5,567 nt of DNA from an archaeon (GTDB lineage: Archaea; Methanobacteriota; Methanobacteria; Methanobacteriales; Methanobacteriaceae): assembly GCA_024409145.1 (NCBI GenBank), contig JAKSUF010000107.1, positions 1 through 5,567 of the forward strand, read 5' to 3'. Every line of letters starts with the position of its first letter. The first letter of the stretch is position 1. Positions 5,515 through 5,567 of the stretch are shown piece by piece. Below the pieces are notes generated by a model. The model was not told where the DNA came from and ran no database searches. It worked only from the letters and a program-made list of their open reading frames with translations. A program made the translations under genes and the position numbers.

Positions 5515-5567
5515 TTGATTAAAGCTAAGTTTTTTTCCATTTTGGTTATTGTTTTGATGGTTTTTTC
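5515..5567 (+). CDS. N-terminus of an exported or membrane protein, cut by the window end
   Basis: Only the first 17 codons are present: MIKAKFFSILVIVLMVF from a TTG start. Two lysines followed by a run of hydrophobic residues form a signal peptide or signal anchor. The in-frame ATG at 5473 would add 14 residues ahead of the lysines and spoil this pattern, while GGAGG sits 8 nt before the TTG. The product is not identifiable. Given the shared upstream element and the adhesin remnants next to it, another surface protein is likely. Confidence 0.6.
   Translation, partial: MIKAKFFSILVIVLMVF

Overview
The window is very AT-rich and looks archaeal. It probably comes from a methanogen of the Methanobacteriaceae, such as Methanobrevibacter or Methanosphaera. 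The evidence is an archaeal-type TruD pseudouridine synthase, a tRNA gene with no encoded CCA, TATA-type promoter motifs, T-tract terminators, and a large secreted protein with repeat units like the adhesin-like proteins (ALPs) of these organisms. The genus is an inference.

Left part (1-2200, minus strand): one large gene encodes a secreted protein of about 603 residues. It has a signal peptide, two tandem beta-helix-like repeat units, a four-cysteine zinc-ribbon-like module, a further partial repeat unit, and a C-terminal transglutaminase/cysteine-peptidase-like domain with Cys and His in the expected motifs. A perfect hairpin followed by a T-rich stretch ends it, and a TATA-like box precedes it.

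Middle part (2200-4800, plus strand): a 154-residue membrane-anchored, pilin-like protein, then tRNA-Arg(GCG), then truD. These are separated by T-tract terminators and appear to be independent units. All nine CGT arginine codons in the intact genes of the window are in truD, next to the tRNA that should read them.

Right part (4800-5567): this stretch is a gene graveyard. On the minus strand lies a degraded paralogue of the large secreted gene's second repeat unit, joined to a short match to a later part of the same gene, which suggests an internal deletion. It abuts a frame-broken plus-strand remnant of an adhesin-like gene. After another T-tract comes a promoter-like element similar to the one upstream of the pilin-like gene. 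The window then ends inside the signal peptide of a new exported protein that starts at TTG behind a strong GGAGG ribosome binding site.

Overall, housekeeping genes (tRNA-Arg, truD) sit between fast-evolving cell-surface genes. The most interesting items are the zinc-ribbon inserted between beta-helix units of a putative surface peptidase/transglutaminase, its decayed paralogue on the other side of truD, and the shared upstream element.
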